12,766 nt of DNA from Roseiarcus sp050013275 (GCA_050013275.1 JBEKFO010000069.1:1-12766); one strand, 5' to 3'; shown: positions 1 to 5,927, counted from the stretch's first letter. Program-made: numbers and translations. The notes: generated from the letters alone by a model not told the origin.

Positions 1-2
1 CG

Positions 3-86
3 CGGGCGCGGGCGCGCCTCGGCGCCGTCCATCGTTTTGACTTTCGCAAGCGGGGCGAAGGCGAGACCGTCTTCTTCGACCTTTGA
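3..86 (+). CDS. pcaG: Protocatechuate 3,4-dioxygenase alpha subunit, C-terminal end (partial)
   Basis: An open frame enters from the left edge and stops at TGA 84-86, giving 27 residues that end in FRKRGEGETVFFDL. The closing pattern RFD-x-R-x(2)-GE-x-ETVFFD is how PcaG chains end in the pseudomonad sequences I remember. PcaG with PcaH forms the non-haem iron intradiol dioxygenase that cleaves protocatechuate to beta-carboxy-cis,cis-muconate. PcaG itself carries no iron ligands, so nothing catalytic is visible here. The stop lies 12 bases before the pobA start on the same strand, and PobA makes the substrate of this enzyme, so the context supports the call. pcaH is expected just outside the window. 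The fragment is short, so the identification rests on this tail and the neighbour. Confidence 0.75.
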   Translation, partial: RARARLGAVHRFDFRKRGEGETVFFDL

Positions 87-98
87 TCGGAGCCTGCG

Positions 99-1274
99 AT
101 GGCTGAGCGCACGCAGGTCTTGATCATCGGCGCCGGTCCTTCCGGCCTGCTGCTGGCCGAGATTCTTCGGCACCAGGGGGTGGAGTCGATCGTTCTCGAA
201 CGTCGCGACCGCGCCTATGTCGGGGGGCGCGTCGGCGACGGCATTCTCGAAAACGGAACGGTCGAGATGATGCGGCGCGCCGGCGCCGTCGATCGGCTCG
301 AGCGCGAAGCGATGAGCCACGACGGCGTCGAAATCGCCGTCGACGGGCGGCGTCGACGGATCGACCTTCGTGAACTGACCGGCGCCGGCGTGACCCTCTA
401 CGGCCAGGACGAAGTGACCAAGGACCTCGCCGATCGCCGCGCCGCCAGCGGCGCGCGCACGATCTACGAGGCGCGCGACATTTCGCTCCACGACATCCAC
501 TCGAAGCGCCCCCGCGCGCGTTTTGCTCATCAGGGCGAGCGCGGCGAAATCGAAGCGGACTTCGTGGCGGGTTGCGACGGGTTTCACGGCGTTTGCCGCG
601 CCAGCGTTCCCGACGATCGATTGCGGATCTACGACCGCGTCTATCCCTTCGCCTGGCTTGGCGTCACGGCCGACGCGCCGCCGCCGGCGGAGGAACTGCT
701 CTATGCCCGGCATTGCCGCGGCTTCGCGCTCTGTTCGATGCGCTCGCGCGACCGCTCTCGTCACTACCTCCAGGTTTCCCCGGGCGAAGATATCGAGGAC
801 TGGTCGGCCGACCGCATCTGGTCGGAAATCGCACTGCGGATCGGCGACCCCGACGGGAAAATCCTGAAGACCGGCCCCTTGTTCGAAAAGAGCCTGACGC
901 CGTTGCGCAGTTTCGTTTGCGAGACGATGCGCTACGGCCGTCTGTTCCTGGCCGGCGACGCGGCCCACATCGTCCCGCCGACCGGCGCCAAGGGGCTCAA
1001 CCTGGCCGCGAGCGACGTCCACTATCTCTCGCGGGCGATTCTCGCCTTCTATCGCGAGGGCTCGGAGGGCGCGCTGGACGCCTATCCCGCGCTAGCGCTC
1101 GCGCACATCTGGAAGACGCAGCGATTCTGCTGGTGGATGACGGCGGCGCTGCACAATTTCGGCCCCGGCGGCGCCTTCCAGGACAAGATCGGCCGCGCCG
1201 AACTCGAATACGTCATGGGCTCGCGCGCCGCGCAGACGGCGCTCGCCGAAAATTACGTCGGCCTGCCCTATTGA
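99..1274 (+). CDS. pobA: 4-hydroxybenzoate 3-monooxygenase (PobA, FAD-dependent)
   Basis: This cytosolic flavoprotein hydroxylates 4-hydroxybenzoate to protocatechuate with NAD(P)H and O2. The 391-aa product matches the family length (394 in Pseudomonas fluorescens). Visible are the FAD dinucleotide motif GAGPSG (11-16), the DG motif GCDGFHG, and GDAAHIVPPTGAKGLN, the second FAD-binding segment. Active-site residues can be placed against the Pseudomonas enzyme: Tyr201 (LYARH), Ser212 and Arg214 (CSMRS), Tyr222 (RHYLQV), Pro293 (IVPPTG) and Tyr385 (ENYVGLPY). One difference stands out: the RIRAG segment reads RVGDG, so the position of Pseudomonas Arg44, which touches FAD and helps bind NADPH, is Gly46 here. 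The start at 99 has GGAG about eight bases upstream and follows pcaG by 12 bases, indicating one operon. No PobR-type regulator is in the window. Confidence 0.96.
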   Translation: MAERTQVLIIGAGPSGLLLAEILRHQGVESIVLERRDRAYVGGRVGDGILENGTVEMMRRAGAVDRLEREAMSHDGVEIAVDGRRRRIDLRELTGAGVTLYGQDEVTKDLADRRAASGARTIYEARDISLHDIHSKRPRARFAHQGERGEIEADFVAGCDGFHGVCRASVPDDRLRIYDRVYPFAWLGVTADAPPPAEELLYARHCRGFALCSMRSRDRSRHYLQVSPGEDIEDWSADRIWSEIALRIGDPDGKILKTGPLFEKSLTPLRSFVCETMRYGRLFLAGDAAHIVPPTGAKGLNLAASDVHYLSRAILAFYREGSEGALDAYPALALAHIWKTQRFCWWMTAALHNFGPGGAFQDKIGRAELEYVMGSRAAQTALAENYVGLPY

Positions 1275-1304
1275 GGCGATCGAGGGTTCGCTCGGCTCCT
1301 GCTC

Positions 1305-1340
1305 AAGAAAAGAGCGGCGCCGGCAGGGCCGACGCCGCTC
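1305..1340 (-). terminator. Rho-independent terminator of the outer-membrane protein gene
   Basis: Read on the minus strand, GAGCGGCG (1333-1340) pairs with CGCCGCTC (1312-1319). The inner bases extend this to about 13 pairs with one G-U wobble and a CCT loop, followed by TTTTCTT (1305-1311). It begins 28 bases after the stop of the minus-strand gene. The same stem read on the plus strand has no T-run, but it could slow transcription leaving pobA, which converges on it. Confidence 0.85.
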
Positions 1341-1367
1341 GATCGTTTGCGTCTCGATCGCGATCGA

Positions 1368-2279
1368 TCAGTACTTGCGCACCAGCGGGGCGGGTTCGGG
1401 CGCAGGCGCATAGGTCGGCTGTTCGCTGATCATCCAGCGCAGACCGAGGCGGAAGTCGTTCGAGGCGAGGGTGTTTTTCGAGGAAACGTAATTGGTGACT
1501 CCACCGCTGCAACTGCCGCTCAAGCAGTTTGAACCGCCGGTCGCGATTTTGCCCATATTGAGATAACGGTAGCCGAGTTCCAGCTTCAGGTTCTGGGTCA
1601 CGTTGAAGTCGAGACCCGTCATCAAAGCCCAGGCGAAATTGTCTGTCGTGTGGTTGTCAAAGTATCCGCCTGAGGGCCCCAACGAAGCCCCTGTATAATA
1701 ACCGAAGCCTTGATCGGTGAATCCAAAGAGCGTGTTTCGGGCGAAGCCGATGCCGGCTCCGACGAAGGGAGTGATTCCGTACCATGTGCCAAGATCGGCA
1801 TAGGCGTTAAAGAGACCTATGAGCGAAGACGTGTCGGCGCGATAGAAATCGGCATATTGGGTCGTTGGGGGCGTCGGGTCGTTCAGCGTCCAGAGCGACT
1901 GAAGATGCCCGCCGTTTCGATATTCCACCGTCACGTCGCCGCGCAGCCAGGGATTGAATTGATAGCCGACGCCGAAATCGAACATACCCGAACCGGAAAG
2001 CGTCGTATTGCTGAAGCCTTGCGTCGTCGCTGCGGAGTAGGCGAAACCTCCAGGATTGGTCCCAGGCAGCGGATTGGGCGTGTTAACGAGCTGCGCCGGC
2101 GTCGCGTTGCCGCTGATGCCGACATCGCCGCGCAAGTACCAGCCGCTGAACTCGGGCGCCATTGCGGCCGGCAGCGGTTCGAGCGCGGGCGGGGGCGGCA
2201 ACAGATCGGCGGCGCCGGCGAAGCGGGTCAAGACAAGCAGCGCGCCGCCCGCTAGAGTGAGGGCCTTCAACGTGGCCAT
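1368..2279 (-). CDS. Outer-membrane beta-barrel protein (Omp25/31-like, Hyphomicrobiales type)
   Basis: The 303-aa product starts with a signal peptide (MATLKALTLAGGALLVLTR, AxA cleavage after Ala23), then a proline-rich linker LLPPPPALEPLP. A run of alternating aromatic/glycine strands follows: FSGWYLRGDVG, FDFGVGYQFNPWLRGDVTVEYR, ITPFVGAGIGFA, LKLELGYRYL and FRLGLRWMI. After the last strand there is a proline/alanine tail ending PLVRKY, an ending I associate with small Rhizobiales porin-family proteins. It should form an eight-stranded outer-membrane barrel; a specific substrate cannot be read. I chose the ATG at 2277-2279 because it gives the signal peptide and has AAGGGA upstream; the open frame continues much further but is not coding there. 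It ends in a strong terminator and has a CtrA-type box about 80-90 bases upstream of the start. Confidence 0.9.
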   Translation of the reverse strand: MATLKALTLAGGALLVLTRFAGAADLLPPPPALEPLPAAMAPEFSGWYLRGDVGISGNATPAQLVNTPNPLPGTNPGGFAYSAATTQGFSNTTLSGSGMFDFGVGYQFNPWLRGDVTVEYRNGGHLQSLWTLNDPTPPTTQYADFYRADTSSLIGLFNAYADLGTWYGITPFVGAGIGFARNTLFGFTDQGFGYYTGASLGPSGGYFDNHTTDNFAWALMTGLDFNVTQNLKLELGYRYLNMGKIATGGSNCLSGSCSGGVTNYVSSKNTLASNDFRLGLRWMISEQPTYAPAPEPAPLVRKY

Positions 2280-2356
2280 GACGAAATCCCTTCGTTCGAC
2301 GCGCGCCGACCGGGCCCGCGTATACTGACTTCGAAGGGAAAAATGCCACGAACACC

Positions 2357-2371
2357 TTAATGTAGACTTAA
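2357..2371. promoter_or_regulatory. CtrA-type box TTAA-N7-TTAA upstream of the outer-membrane protein gene
   Basis: The plus strand reads TTAA TGTAGAC TTAA followed by CC, an exact match to the TTAA-N7-TTAA(C) consensus of the alphaproteobacterial cell-cycle regulator CtrA. It lies 78-92 bases upstream of the outer-membrane protein start, inside the only AT-rich island between that gene and the GNAT gene. A third TTAA sits at 2387-2390 but is not spaced as a partner. CtrA binding here is inferred. Confidence 0.55.
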
Positions 2372-2452
2372 CCCTAAAAATTGACCTTAATCGATTGTGA
2401 CCCGTGGATTCTCGGGGCGAAGCGGGCGTCGGCAAATCGGTTTTCGCCGCGC

Positions 2453-3157
2453 TTAGGCCGCGGCGGTGCCGTTGAGGCTCGACAACGAAGTCTTCTGGCG
2501 CCCCGCGGCGTCGAAGTTCTCCGGCGCGAGCCAGCGCTCGAAAGCCGCGCGCCGCGCCGGCCATTCCGAGTCGAGCATCGAGAACCACGCGGTGTCGCGA
2601 TTGCGGCCCTTGACGATCATATGCTGGCGAAACACGCCCTCGAACGTGAAGCCGAGGCGCAGCGCCGCGCGTTTCGAGGGCGCGTTGAGATCGTTGCACT
2701 TCCATTCGTAGCGGCGATAGCCGAGCTCGTCGAAGACGTATCGCGCGAAGAGATACTGCGCCTCCGTCGCGCCGACCGTGCGCTGGATCGCCGGGGTGTA
2801 AAGGACGTTGCCGACTTCGACCACGCGATGCGTCGCGTCGACGCGCATCAAGGTCTGGTAGCCGACAGGCGCGCCCGAGGCGTTGTCGAGAATGGCGAAG
2901 AACAGCGGATCGGCCGATTGCGCCTTGGCGGCGATATTGGCCTTGAAGACCGCCGCATCGGCGTAAGGGCCATCGGACATGTAAGTCCAGACGCGATCCT
3001 TGTCGCCACCGTTGGCGCCGCGAAAGAGCGCGTCGGCGTGCTGCTCCGCATCGAGCGGCGCCAGCGTGACCGCGCGTCCACGCAGCGTCACGCGTTCGGG
3101 ACGCTTGGCGGGGCGGGGGTGGACCAGCGGGCCGACAGGCTGGGAGGGAGGAGGCAT
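2453..3157 (-). CDS. GNAT-family N-acetyltransferase (RimJ/RimL-like)
   Basis: This 234-aa protein should transfer acetyl from acetyl-CoA to an amine; the acceptor cannot be told from sequence. Its N-terminal QPVGP and RVTLRGRAVTLAPLDAEQHADALF are typical of this subgroup. The acetyl-CoA loop is QRTVGATEA (125-133), followed by the helix LFARYVFDELGYRRYEWKCN and the RimJ-like N-x(2)-S-x(3)-A-x-RLGF-x(2)-EG-x(2)-R block (158-177). ATG 3155-3157 is the natural start for that conserved N-terminus, although the Shine-Dalgarno is weak. The IS1595 element is inserted 69 bases upstream of the target duplication's near edge, with the intact left end 77 bases before this start, so the native promoter may have been displaced. 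The gene itself is intact. Confidence 0.88.
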   Translation of the reverse strand: MPPPSQPVGPLVHPRPAKRPERVTLRGRAVTLAPLDAEQHADALFRGANGGDKDRVWTYMSDGPYADAAVFKANIAAKAQSADPLFFAILDNASGAPVGYQTLMRVDATHRVVEVGNVLYTPAIQRTVGATEAQYLFARYVFDELGYRRYEWKCNDLNAPSKRAALRLGFTFEGVFRQHMIVKGRNRDTAWFSMLDSEWPARRAAFERWLAPENFDAAGRQKTSLSSLNGTAAA

Positions 3158-3225
3158 GGTCTACGGTTCGTCCTTGTTCTTGCTGGGGCGCGCCATACGC
3201 CGCGCATGCACGGCGCCCAGCGCGC

Positions 3226-3233
3226 CATTTTCG
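3226..3233. repeat. 8-bp target-site duplication, left copy (CATTTTCG)
   Basis: CATTTTCG directly abuts the outer C of the left inverted repeat. The identical octamer abuts the right end at 5920-5927. Eight bases is the target duplication length characteristic of IS1595-family transposition. Confidence 0.9.
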
Positions 3234-3260
3234 CGGGATTATCCCCTTGACACACGTAAG
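3234..3260 (+). repeat. Left terminal inverted repeat (IRL) of the IS1595 element
   Basis: The repeat begins CGGGATTATCCCC and ends CACACGTAAG. Against the reverse complement of 5893-5919 it matches at 22 of 27 positions, the first 12 without a break. It contains the TTGACA that serves as the likely -35 box of the transposase promoter. Confidence 0.9.
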
Positions 3261-3275
3261 CGAATGAGCTATGAA
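3247..3275 (+). promoter_or_regulatory. Transposase promoter, -35 inside the left inverted repeat
   Basis: A consensus -35 (TTGACA, 3247-3252) is followed by a 17-base spacer and TATGAA (3270-3275, four of six -10 positions). Transcription would begin about 3282, just ahead of the Shine-Dalgarno AGGAG and the start at 3296. Because the -35 lies in the terminal repeat, transposase bound to its end could repress its own gene; that is inferred. Confidence 0.6.
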
Positions 3276-3295
3276 TATGGGCATAGGAGTTCACT

Positions 3296-4216
3296 ATGCC
3301 CCGCAAGCGCATTCGCCCCAGCCAAGTCGGACAGAAGCCCAGCGCCGTTCAAGCGTTTTCGGTCAAAGACTTCTTTGCCGAGTTCTCGTCTGACGACGTT
3401 TGCCTAACGCGGATCATGGAAGTCCGCTATGGGCTGCGCCACGTATGCGGCAAGTGCGGCAAAGACTCGACGTTCCACAAGCTCGCCGATCGCCGCGCGT
3501 TTTCTTGCTCGCATTGCGGCGATCACGTCTATCCGTGCGCCGGCACGATCTTTCAGGACAGCCGCACGTCGCTGCAAACGTGGTTCTATGCGATCTATCT
3601 TTTCGTCGCCACGCGCCACGGCGTATCCGGCAAGGAAATGCAGCGCACGCTCGGCGTCACCTATAAGACGGCTTGGCGCATGGGCCATCAAATCCGCGAT
3701 CTGATGGGCAAGGTCGACAACTTCAAAATTCTCAAAGGCCATGTCGAAATTGACGAAGCGTTCTTCGGCGGCAAGCGCACTCAGGCGGAAGGCGGACGTG
3801 AGGCCAAGACTATCATCGTCGGCATGAAAGAGCGCGGTGGCCGCGTCGAAACGAAGATCGTTCCCGACGTTCGGAAAGTCACACTTCGCGGCGTCGTTCT
3901 CGACCACGTCGAGAAGGGCGCGACGGTCTCGACTGACGAACTGTCGAGCTACAATTTACTAAAGGCGGACGGCTACGTTCACGGCGCCGTCGACCATAGC
4001 CGCAAGGAATGGGCTTGGACCGATCACGTCACCGGGATCAAGTTCTCGACGAATGGGATTGAGTCGTTTTGGAAGCTGTTCAAGGACTCAGTGAACGGCA
4101 CACATATCCACGTCAGCCCTCAGCACCTTGACCGCTACCTCGGCGAGTTCTCTTTCCGGTCGAACCATCGCCAGATGAAGAACGCGATGTTCGATCTTCT
4201 GATTGCGGCGCTCTGA
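3296..4216 (+). CDS. IS1595-family transposase, full length
   Basis: The 306-aa protein has the family layout. A zinc ribbon comes first (Cys51/Cys54 in CGKC, Cys71/Cys74 in CSHC), followed by YPCAGTIFQDSRT. A helix-turn-helix-like segment is at about 109-132 (HGVSGKEMQRTLGVTYKTAWRMG). The ISXO2-type catalytic core has Asp153 in VEIDEAFFGGK, Asp214 in STDELSSY and Glu256 in NGIESFWKLFK. It ends with the conserved GEFSFRSNHR block. All expected catalytic and zinc residues are present and the frame is unbroken, so it is probably active. The start has AGGAG six bases upstream. Its last 104 bases overlap, in the opposite direction, the end of the 74-aa passenger gene. Confidence 0.95.
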   Translation: MPRKRIRPSQVGQKPSAVQAFSVKDFFAEFSSDDVCLTRIMEVRYGLRHVCGKCGKDSTFHKLADRRAFSCSHCGDHVYPCAGTIFQDSRTSLQTWFYAIYLFVATRHGVSGKEMQRTLGVTYKTAWRMGHQIRDLMGKVDNFKILKGHVEIDEAFFGGKRTQAEGGREAKTIIVGMKERGGRVETKIVPDVRKVTLRGVVLDHVEKGATVSTDELSSYNLLKADGYVHGAVDHSRKEWAWTDHVTGIKFSTNGIESFWKLFKDSVNGTHIHVSPQHLDRYLGEFSFRSNHRQMKNAMFDLLIAAL

Positions 4217-4337
4217 TCAACTTGGCGACCGCGCGGTCTAATTCCGCGCGATCGATTGGCCCGATTCCGCGCGCTTCCTCTTGTGCGGCGAACTCCGCCA
4301 ATCGTCCGTCCTCTAAGGCTTGCTTTAGAGTGAGCAT
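4113..4337 (-). CDS. Small hypothetical protein, third gene of the passenger operon
   Basis: The 74-aa frame starts at ATG 4335-4337, two bases after the stop of the PIN nuclease gene, so it is probably co-translated. Residues 1-43 (MLTLKQALEDGRLAEFAAQE onward) look like a charged helical domain. Residues from about 44 are Ser/Arg/Gly-rich (RTSRSSSGDGSTGKRTRR) and probably disordered. The second half is encoded opposite the last 104 bases of the transposase gene, so its composition may be forced by that gene rather than selected. I have the impression that similar small frames occur next to IS1595 transposases in Rhizobiales, but this is memory and not a search. The function is unknown. It could be a small antitoxin-like partner or an overpredicted frame. 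Confidence 0.5.
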   Translation of the reverse strand: MLTLKQALEDGRLAEFAAQEEARGIGPIDRAELDRAVAKLIRAPQSEDRTSRSSSGDGSTGKRTRRGSGQGAEG

Positions 4338-4339
4338 GG

Positions 4340-4933
4340 CTACCGCCCCGCCTTCGTTGCCAAGTCTGGCGTTGGATGCTTCGGTTCTATTCTAGGCAGG
4401 TCACACACCGCTTGCACCTCCGGAGTGCGCTTCCCGTCCGGGAACCATCTTTCAAACCCGACAATCGGAACGCATTTGCCTTCTGCTGTTTTTGATCCGC
4501 CGCGATCGAACGAGTGCATGATCAGACCACTATATCCGTGAACGTCACGCAAATGCACTGCGGTCGCAAGATGGATTGAGTCGGCCGCCCCCACGCGCCT
4601 TTTGAGATCATCCTCAATCTTTGGATTGGAGGGATTGACAGGCTCCGCATCCCTAAGCCTCCCGGACCACATCATGATATTTGGATTCGGCTCAATCGGC
4701 TGAAATGCTTTGCGAAAATCCGCGAAGAACTCGCTAATTTCTCCATATTTTGACCCCTTGAAATAGCGTGGCCGAAATTCGCTATATACGATCGTCGAAT
4801 AGAATATCTTGACTCTGTCCGCGCGCGCGTCGGCGATGAATTGATCCAGATCGCCGGTATAGTCCAGAGGAATTCTGGTAACGCCTCTAATGAAGCAACA
4901 CGAGTCCCAAAAATATACCGGCAAATCACTCAC
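4340..4933 (-). CDS. PIN-domain nuclease carried by the IS1595 element
   Basis: The 197-aa protein carries all four acidic positions of a PIN ribonuclease fold: Asp10 in VYFWDSCCFI, Glu52 in STIVYSEF, Asp118 in AADSIHLATA and Asp143 in HSFDRGG. It is therefore likely a Mg/Mn-dependent, single-strand-specific RNase of VapC type. At 197 aa it is longer than most VapC toxins (about 130), with an insert between the second and third acidic residues and an extra C-terminal tail. It starts with GTG (4931-4933), overlapping the upstream gene's TGA as GTGA, with GAGGA nine bases upstream. It shares no evident closeness with the resident VapC at 6094 beyond the fold. Its role as toxin, defence effector or RNA processing enzyme is inferred. 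Confidence 0.82.
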   Translation of the reverse strand: MSDLPVYFWDSCCFIRGVTRIPLDYTGDLDQFIADARADRVKIFYSTIVYSEFRPRYFKGSKYGEISEFFADFRKAFQPIEPNPNIMMWSGRLRDAEPVNPSNPKIEDDLKRRVGAADSIHLATAVHLRDVHGYSGLIMHSFDRGGSKTAEGKCVPIVGFERWFPDGKRTPEVQAVCDLPRIEPKHPTPDLATKAGR

Positions 4934-5781
4934 GGCTCATTGTCCTCCCACTCGTCAGGGGAGAACGGCTCAAAGGCGCCCTTCCACCTTAGGAAGTCGA
5001 CATCTGAATTGATAAGCTCAATCCCTTTGATTTCCAGCCGTGCGGGAAGTCCGGATCGCCCATCGTAGATCGCGCGACCTGCCACGCTGACGCGCGACCG
5101 AGACGTTAGCGCGGCACCGATTTGGGACAAATCGGATTCGCGGAATATGCAGTCTATCTCATGCCCTGGGCCGACGACTAGCGCGCACTGCGGAACAGCC
5201 CCCCGGAGATCGACCTCTAGTAGCTCGCCATCGAACCGCCCGTCGACAACTCCTCGGAACCACTTGAGTGGTTCGACGGGAGTGTCGGCATGATATGGAG
5301 CCTCGCCACGCGTTGCTTCGTCGGCACGTTGCGAAAGGAATGAATCGATGCGGATCACTTCGTTCGACCCTCCCCATATTTCGCCGAAAGCAAATTTCCT
5401 CGTGCGTCCGTTCGCGCCAGCGGACAGCTTCGCGATGCGTTGCACGCATTGGCCATATGTCTGTGCGGTTCGAACATCCCCCTCAACAATCGCGTTGGCG
5501 CATTTTTGAAAGCCGGCGATCGACGAACGCGGGGCACCGCTAACAAAGTCCGGCTGTCGAGCGATCGGACGCTCGTTGAGGATCAGCGTCGGCGTCGAAC
5601 TCTTGAGTCGCGCAATTTCGTAACGGTTTGCGCGTTCGCCGTTGAGCGCCTTGTCCGCGGCGGCAAGCGCATGCAGAAGCTGCGAAAGCTTCTGAGAAAA
5701 TACGCCAGCATCGAGATTCTGCCCCTCATCTTGAAGCGGGTGAAGCGCGAATCCGAGCTGGTTATCGGCGACTTTTTCCAT
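4930..5781 (-). CDS. Unrecognised 283-aa protein, first gene of the IS1595 passenger operon
   Basis: I do not recognise a named family. The protein has two parts. Residues 1-150 are mixed, with a helical stretch around 28-50 (FSQKLSQLLHALAAADKAL) and a second around 90-118. Residues about 172-257 form a strand-rich module (WFRGVVDGRFDGELLEVDLR, then EIDCIFRESDLSQI, then RVSVAGRAIYDG, then RLEIKGIEL) that resembles an OB- or SH3-like barrel. No signal peptide or membrane segment is visible. The stop overlaps the nuclease start as GTGA, so the two are made together, and this protein is the natural candidate for controlling or guiding the nuclease. It is far larger than a VapB antitoxin and shows no obvious DNA-binding motif. 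The Shine-Dalgarno before ATG 5779-5781 is weak. Confidence 0.72.
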   Translation of the reverse strand: MEKVADNQLGFALHPLQDEGQNLDAGVFSQKLSQLLHALAAADKALNGERANRYEIARLKSSTPTLILNERPIARQPDFVSGAPRSSIAGFQKCANAIVEGDVRTAQTYGQCVQRIAKLSAGANGRTRKFAFGEIWGGSNEVIRIDSFLSQRADEATRGEAPYHADTPVEPLKWFRGVVDGRFDGELLEVDLRGAVPQCALVVGPGHEIDCIFRESDLSQIGAALTSRSRVSVAGRAIYDGRSGLPARLEIKGIELINSDVDFLRWKGAFEPFSPDEWEDNEP

Positions 5782-5792
5782 GACGCGAGCCG

Positions 5793-5869
5793 ATTAACCA
5801 AAGCGAATAATCGCACATTGCGTTGGACCTGTGAATCCACATTCCGCGCGGCATTTTCACGTGGTTAAT
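5793..5869. promoter_or_regulatory. Passenger-operon promoter flanked by an 8-bp inverted repeat
   Basis: On the minus strand TTCACA (5830-5835) and GATTAT (5807-5812), 17 bases apart, make a plausible promoter starting near 5800, some 20 bases before the 283-aa gene. Two perfect inverted octamers flank it on the plus strand: ATTAACCA at 5793-5800 and TGGTTAAT at 5862-5869, 61 bases apart. One covers the likely transcription start and the other lies upstream of the -35, as expected for an operator pair. TTAACCA also resembles a CtrA half-site. Confidence 0.4.
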
Positions 5870-5892
5870 GCGCCGCACGCATGACTCCGAGG

Positions 5893-5919
5893 CCTACGTG
5901 CGTCCGAGGGATAATCCCG
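5893..5919 (-). repeat. Right terminal inverted repeat (IRR) of the IS1595 element
   Basis: The reverse complement begins CGGGATTATCCCT and ends CACGTAGG, matching the left repeat at 22 of 27 positions. The differences are at positions 13-15, 19 and 26 from the tip. Confidence 0.9.
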
Positions 5920-5927
5920 CATTTTCG
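5920..5927. repeat. 8-bp target-site duplication, right copy (CATTTTCG)
   Basis: This is identical to 3226-3233 and directly abuts the right inverted repeat. Removing 3234-5927 would restore a 242-bp gap between vapC and the GNAT gene. Confidence 0.9.

Larger units (their letters stand above)
3234..5919 (+). mobile_element. Complete IS1595-family insertion element with three passenger genes
   Basis: The element is 2,686 bp. Its ends are imperfect inverted repeats, both beginning CGGGATTATCCC and identical at 22 of 27 positions. It is flanked by an exact 8-bp direct repeat. Inside are a full-length IS1595 transposase on the plus strand and, converging on it, a minus-strand operon of three genes that are not needed for transposition as far as can be seen. 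A simple IS1595 element with this transposase would be about 1 kb, so roughly 1.6 kb is cargo. The cargo looks less GC-rich than the host genes on both sides. Intact ends, an exact target duplication and an undamaged transposase frame point to a recent insertion. It landed in the gap between vapC and the GNAT gene without breaking a reading frame. IS1595 is a family in which passenger genes are already known. Confidence 0.92.

Noticed and set aside
572..1429. 285-aa plus-strand frame within pobA
   Set aside because: It is an out-of-frame Arg/Ala-rich shadow of pobA that runs through the terminator.
2381..3250. 289-aa plus-strand frame
   Set aside because: It is antisense to the GNAT gene, Arg-rich, without motifs, and its end crosses into the IS1595 left end.
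1368..3284. Single 638-aa minus-strand frame covering the outer-membrane protein and GNAT region
   Set aside because: Only the part after 2279 resembles a protein (signal peptide onward). The upstream part is out of frame with the GNAT gene and is a shadow of it.
5600..5620. CRISPR array or tandem repeats anywhere in the window
   Set aside because: No regularly spaced repeats were seen on either strand; the repeats present are transposon ends, operator pairs and hairpins.
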